This document shows positions 7,557 to 11,248 of a stretch of 11,248 nucleotides of DNA, piece after piece (the first letter of the stretch is position 1; each line of letters starts with the position of its first letter). This stretch comes from Gammaproteobacteria bacterium. Its GTDB lineage: Bacteria; Pseudomonadota; Gammaproteobacteria; GRL18. The position numbers and the translations under genes are program-made. The stretch lies in the NCBI GenBank assembly GCA_013139395.1, contig WTAX01000460.1:1-11248 (forward strand). Direction: 5' to 3'. The notes under the pieces are model-generated. The model was not told the DNA's origin, searched no databases, and saw nothing but the letters and a program-made list of their open reading frames with translations.

Positions 7557-7609
7557 ATTAATTAAATCTCTTAATTTAGTTGGTTCATAAGTGTGCTAAT
7601 TATTTATTT

Positions 7610-7637
7610 ATTATAGAAATATAGCAAGTATTGAAAA
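7610..7637 (-). promoter_or_regulatory. Candidate sigma-70 promoter of nhaD
   Basis: On the minus strand TTTTCA (7637-7632) and a perfect TATAAT (7615-7610) are 16 bp apart. Initiation near 7603 would give a leader of about 47 nt before the nhaD ATG. An AAGAGA about 10 nt before the ATG may be the ribosome binding site. The TTTTCA box is a weak -35, so confidence is moderate. Confidence 0.42.
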
Positions 7638-7652
7638 AAATCTAATGATTCG

Positions 7653-8855
7653 TTAAGCGAGCAGGTTAATTGTTTCCTCAACCTGTTCTTTAGCTTGCTC
7701 AAGTACTTTAATACTGAGCTCGGGTGTGAGTTGACCGAGGGCTAACTTACTAAATGCTGGAACTTCATCCAGTCTTGGGCGCTTATCTGCTCCGGATTGC
7801 CCTACCAGGGCATGTAATTGTGCAACAATGATAATATCGCAATATTCTGGTTTTTCACCGGGTTGACGTAACCAGTTTTCAGCTTCTCTTGCGGTAGTTA
7901 TCAGATCCTCAGAAAAATCCCATTTGCTTAGAATCGCGGCGCCGACTTCACCTTTGAGTTGTTCTATCAGTGCTAAAAAGTGATCCTCGTTTTCCATCAT
8001 TTCAGGATGTTTATCAGCATAAGAAATAATTGGAATGGCACCGATATCATGTAATAGACCAGCCAATAAGGCATGTTCAGGGTTAAATCCGGGTGTGATC
8101 TTTGCCAGAATAAAGCTTAAAGCGGCGACTTCACGGCTATGTTTCCAAATAGTCAGCATTCTCTTTTTTAACGTTTTGTTTCTGGTTTTGAATAATTCTT
8201 TCATACTGAATGAAGTGACAAGTTGTGACGTTACCTTGGTACCTAATCGGGTTACCGCCATTTGACAGTCATCAATTTTATGAATTGAGCGGTAGAGTGC
8301 GCTATTGGCTGTTTTTATAATTTTAGTGGTAATGGCAGGATCAGAAGCAATAATATTGGCAATGTGCCTGAAATTACTTTTTTCATCATATAATGATTGA
8401 CGTATTTTTATCGCAACATCCGGGACACTGGGCAATTGCAGGCGGTTATTAGTTAAGTCTTTTAGTAATTGTTTATATAAGTAATGGTGTTTGATTTCCT
8501 CAGAGGCATCAACCTGAGCAGTTTTATTGGCAAACTGTAACACGGTTTCCAAATCAACAATAACCACTTTAATTTCTGTGATAGATTTGACACTGTAACG
8601 ACTTGGACGATATCGAGATAAGGGATTGCGTGAATTTTCGCTGCGCGAGTGTATAAGCCACTGAGTGGTCGTCTCATCACCCACTTCAACTGTCCCATCA
8701 ATTAAAAAATATTGGTTGACTGAATCACTATGAAGCTGGATGAAAGTTTTGTTGGCTGCTATTTTTTTTATTTGAATCAGATTGGCTAATTCAATTAGCT
8801 GATGATCATTGAGGTGTTGAAACGGTAGAAAATATTTTAGGAATCTTAATACCAT
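7653..8855 (-). CDS. HDOD-domain signalling protein with degenerate cNMP-binding-like N-terminus
   Basis: A cytoplasmic regulatory protein of 400 residues. Residues about 8-110 follow the cyclic-nucleotide-binding beta-barrel pattern (a stretch like YFLIDGTVEVGD at 49-60, then RYSVKSITEIKVVIVD at 86-101). The Gly-Glu of the phosphate-binding cassette is missing, so cAMP or cGMP binding is doubtful. The HDOD domain runs from about 137 (RLQLPSVPDVAIKI) to 335, with H239 (IWKHS) and the HD pair H269/D270 (AGLLHDIG). HDOD proteins are usually not active phosphohydrolases but act in signalling networks, often beside kinases and cyclic-di-GMP enzymes. It lies 73 bp after the histidine kinase and reads the same way, so it may share that transcript. 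The start ATG at 8855 has GGAAAC about 13 nt upstream; no better start is nearby. The two-domain combination is known in gammaproteobacteria, but the exact role is unknown. Confidence 0.88.
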   Translation of the reverse strand: MVLRFLKYFLPFQHLNDHQLIELANLIQIKKIAANKTFIQLHSDSVNQYFLIDGTVEVGDETTTQWLIHSRSENSRNPLSRYRPSRYSVKSITEIKVVIVDLETVLQFANKTAQVDASEEIKHHYLYKQLLKDLTNNRLQLPSVPDVAIKIRQSLYDEKSNFRHIANIIASDPAITTKIIKTANSALYRSIHKIDDCQMAVTRLGTKVTSQLVTSFSMKELFKTRNKTLKKRMLTIWKHSREVAALSFILAKITPGFNPEHALLAGLLHDIGAIPIISYADKHPEMMENEDHFLALIEQLKGEVGAAILSKWDFSEDLITTAREAENWLRQPGEKPEYCDIIIVAQLHALVGQSGADKRPRLDEVPAFSKLALGQLTPELSIKVLEQAKEQVEETINLLA

Positions 8856-8910
8856 AAATTTTATTGTTTCCAGGGCCCTAAGTACATAGGATTGAATTTA
8901 TACCTGATTT

Positions 8911-8924
8911 TGCAATTAATTGCA
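8911..8924. repeat. 14-bp perfect palindrome upstream of the HDOD gene
   Basis: TGCAATTAATTGCA (8911-8924) is fully symmetrical and sits in the 73-bp gap between the kinase stop and the HDOD start. A looser outer pair, ACATAG (8884-8889) and CTATGT (8929-8934), surrounds it. Its length and symmetry suit a dimeric repressor or activator, with a possible minus-strand -10 (TATAAA, about 8902-8897) beside it. It could also be chance in AT-rich DNA. Confidence 0.4.
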
Positions 8925-8928
8925 CGTT

Positions 8929-11085
8929 CTATGTGAATTTAGGGAGTCTAATTGGTATTGTTAAGATAAAGCTCACAGATTGATTGTGCTCATTATTCAA
9001 CGCCTCTAATTTGCCGTTGTGAAATTGACTGATCAAACGGGCAATATATAAGCCAATACCGAGATGAGCATCCTGAGCTTTTTTTGTTCTGTAACTTGTT
9101 AATGATGAAAAAATAGAATTGAGTTTATCTTTATCTATAAATTTACCCTGATTATTCAACTCAATAAGTAAAAATTCATCTTCTATCGTCATACTGAGTT
9201 TAATGGGCGTACCTTCCTGGTGAAAGCTAATCGCATTACTAATGAGTTTATCAAATAGTTGTGCCATCAATTCGGGTGATATTTCAATGGTTAACGAGTT
9301 TATCGGACTATTAAACATGAATTTTATATCCTCATGAGCAGCCTGAATAGAAGCAAAATAATGGCTTAAAAAAGCCACTAGTTCTATCGGTTCTTTGTCC
9401 ATAGAATCAATAGATTGCTCAAGGCGACTGGCTTCACTCATGCGATTTAATAAATTATTGAGTCGAATACATCCTTCATGAGCTCGCTGCACATATTTTT
9501 GCTTATCGTCAGCTTTGGCTGAAGTTTCTATATTTTCCAGAGATGATTTAATAATTGTCAGTGGTGTTCTCAGTTCGTGAGACAACTTTCCTGAAAGAGT
9601 GCGCAGATATTGATTGTTTTGATCAATACGAGCCAATAGCGTTGAAAAGCTTCGAGCCAAATCGCCTATTTCATCATTATCATTGCGAAACAGCTGATTG
9701 GAAATTTTTCCGTCATTGGATAAAGCAATATTAGTATCATCACGCAAGTTGATAATTCGCTTTAATAGTCTGGTGGAAAAAAACAATAAAGTCAGTGCTA
9801 TCGTAAAAAATAAAACAATACTTAACAATAGTATTTGTTCAAAGGTGTTGTCCTGAAGTGCTAATAAGGTATTATTGCTTTGCTCAAGAACCAGAGTACC
9901 AATCACATGGTTATCATTATCATAAACCGGGACAGTGATGGACAAGATCATCTGATCGCTATGTGGATTATCTAACCATTCTATTGATGATTTTCCTTCG
10001 AGAGTTAATTGAATAGCAGGAGAATCTATTTTAGCGTGATTACTACCATAAAAAGACTGTTGTTCAGGGTAATCCATCACGATTAAATAAAACCGGCGGT
10101 ATAGGGCTAATAAAGAAAAATTATTATTAGAAGGTTGACTCAATGATTGATTAACTGTCTGTGCACTGACATATTGTTGTTTGTTTAATAGCCATAGGCG
10201 AGTATTTTTCGGGACAAGTTGTTTAAGGCGTAAGATGCTTAATGGCTCGGTTAACACCACAGGATTAAGCTGATCAGTGGCTTTAAGTAGTTCTATTGGC
10301 GGTGCTGCTGTTGCTATTGTTGCTATGGTTGTCTGTATTTCATTACCCGTTTTTGAATGTTGTAATTTGAATGCCATATAATGATTAATCTGGCTGACAG
10401 GTACTTTAAATTCGAAGGTAAATCCTTGTTTATTCGTTTGCCATTCACCACGTATCAGTTTTTGACCAGCCACGGCGAGTGCATTGTTTGAATGCCCGTT
10501 AACCCATCCGGGAGAATGCATGTTAAAACGATATTCTTGTATTTGATGATAATAATTAAGGTATTGAAAACTAATAGAGTCAAAGGATTTTTTTTGCTTA
10601 AAATCAATCGTGCCAAAAGAATTCAATATTTTATTCATTGGCTTTTTTATAGAGATTAAAAAATAATAATATTGAGCGTCATTAGCACAGAGTAAGGAAA
10701 GGTTTTTGTGACCAGGATTTACCTGAGTGTTGAATGCAGGTAAAAAGTTCTGCTGTTTGTTTTGCAAGGTAAACCAGTCATCACTAAAGCCGTCGATAAT
10801 TTTGCCGGTCTTTAATGAATGGCAGTAAATGGGTGTATGGGCTGATTGTAAACGTCGGTTGAGGCTTATTAATGATGCATTATCACGAAAAACAGAAGCC
10901 AGTATATTGGCAACATCAAGAACGGATTCAGAGTGATTATTTTTTAAAAAAAGTTCTAATTTGTGTAAATAATTAAATCCGCCCAGGGGTAAAATAAAGA
11001 GCAGCAGGGTGACTAATAATAGTTTGCCACGTAAGCCGATGAGACGAAAAGTGTGTTTGCCTTTGTTTTTTTTTGTAAAAGCCAT
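8929..11085 (-). CDS. pdsS: Sensor histidine kinase, PdsS-like (dedicated sortase system family)
   Basis: A 718-residue inner-membrane kinase, paired with the adjacent response regulator. In order: first membrane helix (about 20-38, LRGKLLLVTLLL); periplasmic region (about 40-415) made of a CBM9-like part (IIDGFSDDW at 97-104 to YMAFKLQH at 236-243) and a second part ending VPVYDNDNHVIGTLVLEQS; second helix (about 417-437); HAMP (about 438-490); HisKA with H503 in SHELRTPLT; HATPase with N box around N617 and G2 box GIGLYIARLI (676-685). The G1 box is weak (LNNQGK where DxGxG is usual). The N-terminal motif, the VLEQS segment and total length agree with my memory of the proteobacterial dedicated-sortase kinase family (TIGR03785). 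This is recognition by pattern, not a search. Start: the ATG at 11085 is taken. A TTG at 11097 overlapping the regulator's stop would add four residues; neither has a clear ribosome site. Confidence 0.68.
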   Translation of the reverse strand: MAFTKKNKGKHTFRLIGLRGKLLLVTLLLFILPLGGFNYLHKLELFLKNNHSESVLDVANILASVFRDNASLISLNRRLQSAHTPIYCHSLKTGKIIDGFSDDWFTLQNKQQNFLPAFNTQVNPGHKNLSLLCANDAQYYYFLISIKKPMNKILNSFGTIDFKQKKSFDSISFQYLNYYHQIQEYRFNMHSPGWVNGHSNNALAVAGQKLIRGEWQTNKQGFTFEFKVPVSQINHYMAFKLQHSKTGNEIQTTIATIATAAPPIELLKATDQLNPVVLTEPLSILRLKQLVPKNTRLWLLNKQQYVSAQTVNQSLSQPSNNNFSLLALYRRFYLIVMDYPEQQSFYGSNHAKIDSPAIQLTLEGKSSIEWLDNPHSDQMILSITVPVYDNDNHVIGTLVLEQSNNTLLALQDNTFEQILLLSIVLFFTIALTLLFFSTRLLKRIINLRDDTNIALSNDGKISNQLFRNDNDEIGDLARSFSTLLARIDQNNQYLRTLSGKLSHELRTPLTIIKSSLENIETSAKADDKQKYVQRAHEGCIRLNNLLNRMSEASRLEQSIDSMDKEPIELVAFLSHYFASIQAAHEDIKFMFNSPINSLTIEISPELMAQLFDKLISNAISFHQEGTPIKLSMTIEDEFLLIELNNQGKFIDKDKLNSIFSSLTSYRTKKAQDAHLGIGLYIARLISQFHNGKLEALNNEHNQSVSFILTIPIRLPKFT

Positions 11086-11093
11086 ATTATCTG

Positions 11094-11248
11094 TCAATGG
11101 CAGCGCCAGCGATAGCCGGCACCATAAATCGTTTCTATACAGTTAAATTCTTTTTCAATAAGCATAAATTTTTTTCTGATACGTTTAATATGGGAGGTAA
11201 TCGTACTATCATCAACAACGGTACTGGCATCAGTCATTAATTGTTCCC
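11094..11248 (-). CDS. pdsR: OmpR-type response regulator, C-terminal 50 residues (N-terminus beyond right edge), PdsR-like
   Basis: Only the end of the winged-helix DNA-binding domain is in the window. The frame is open to the right edge and stops with TGA at 11096-11094. It reads TVVDDSTITSHIKRIRKKF (recognition helix), then IETIYGAGYRW, the wing and C-terminal hairpin of OmpR/PhoB regulators. The VDD-TI-SHI-RIRKKF pattern and the GYRW ending fit the response regulator of the dedicated sortase system, as remembered, but also ChvI-like regulators. The receiver domain with the phosphoacceptor Asp lies outside. The stop sits 8 bp before the kinase ATG, or overlaps the alternative kinase TTG by four bases, so the two genes are translationally linked. 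Confidence 0.72.
   Translation of the reverse strand, partial: EQLMTDASTVVDDSTITSHIKRIRKKFMLIEKEFNCIETIYGAGYRWRCH

Noticed and set aside
8873..8878. GGGCCC palindrome upstream of the HDOD gene
   Set aside because: A six-base palindrome is too short to support a regulatory claim by itself.

Overview
This window most likely comes from an AT-rich gammaproteobacterium, probably aquatic or marine. Three things point there: the divergent rne / rluC arrangement, RNase E and RluC proteins that align closely with the Escherichia coli ones, and the run rluC - HAD hydrolase - short S49 peptidase, which is also found in Pseudomonas. A Na+/H+ antiporter of the NhaD type and a two-component pair resembling the proteobacterial dedicated-sortase regulators (PdsR/PdsS) fit a salt-exposed habitat. 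I cannot name the genus from sequence alone.

Layout. Bases 1-2035 (minus strand) hold the first 678 codons of rne: the complete catalytic half, a membrane-targeting helix and the start of the basic, low-complexity scaffold half, cut by the left edge. Bases 2036-3100 are a very AT-rich, gene-free divergent region with several hairpins, a 13-bp triplicated repeat and a palindrome overlapping a candidate rne -10 box. Bases 3101-5868 (plus strand) carry rluC, a HAD-IA phosphatase and a membrane-anchored S49 (SppA-type) peptidase, closed by a strong intrinsic terminator at 5926-5962. A second, long imperfect inverted repeat (5972-6042) lies between the convergent sppA and nhaD genes. Bases 6054-11248 are all on the minus strand. 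In transcription order they encode the C-terminal end of an OmpR-type response regulator (cut by the right edge), a large sensor histidine kinase, a cNMP-like/HDOD signalling protein, and nhaD.

How the genes work together. The left half is housekeeping: RNA decay and processing, 23S rRNA pseudouridylation, phosphate-ester hydrolysis and membrane-protein or signal-peptide proteolysis. The right half looks like envelope sensing and ion homeostasis. The kinase has a periplasmic part whose first section resembles a CBM9-type beta sandwich, and it is translationally linked to its response regulator. The HDOD protein follows 73 bp after the kinase and may be co-transcribed. nhaD appears to have its own promoter.

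The most distinctive content is the PdsS-like kinase with its sensor domain. If the assignment is right, a sortase, a PdsO-type OmpA-family protein and a sortase substrate should lie just beyond the right edge. The structured rne upstream region and the repeated small tandem duplications in three of the intergenic gaps are the other items worth attention. I saw no tRNA, rRNA, CRISPR array, insertion sequence or transposase gene.
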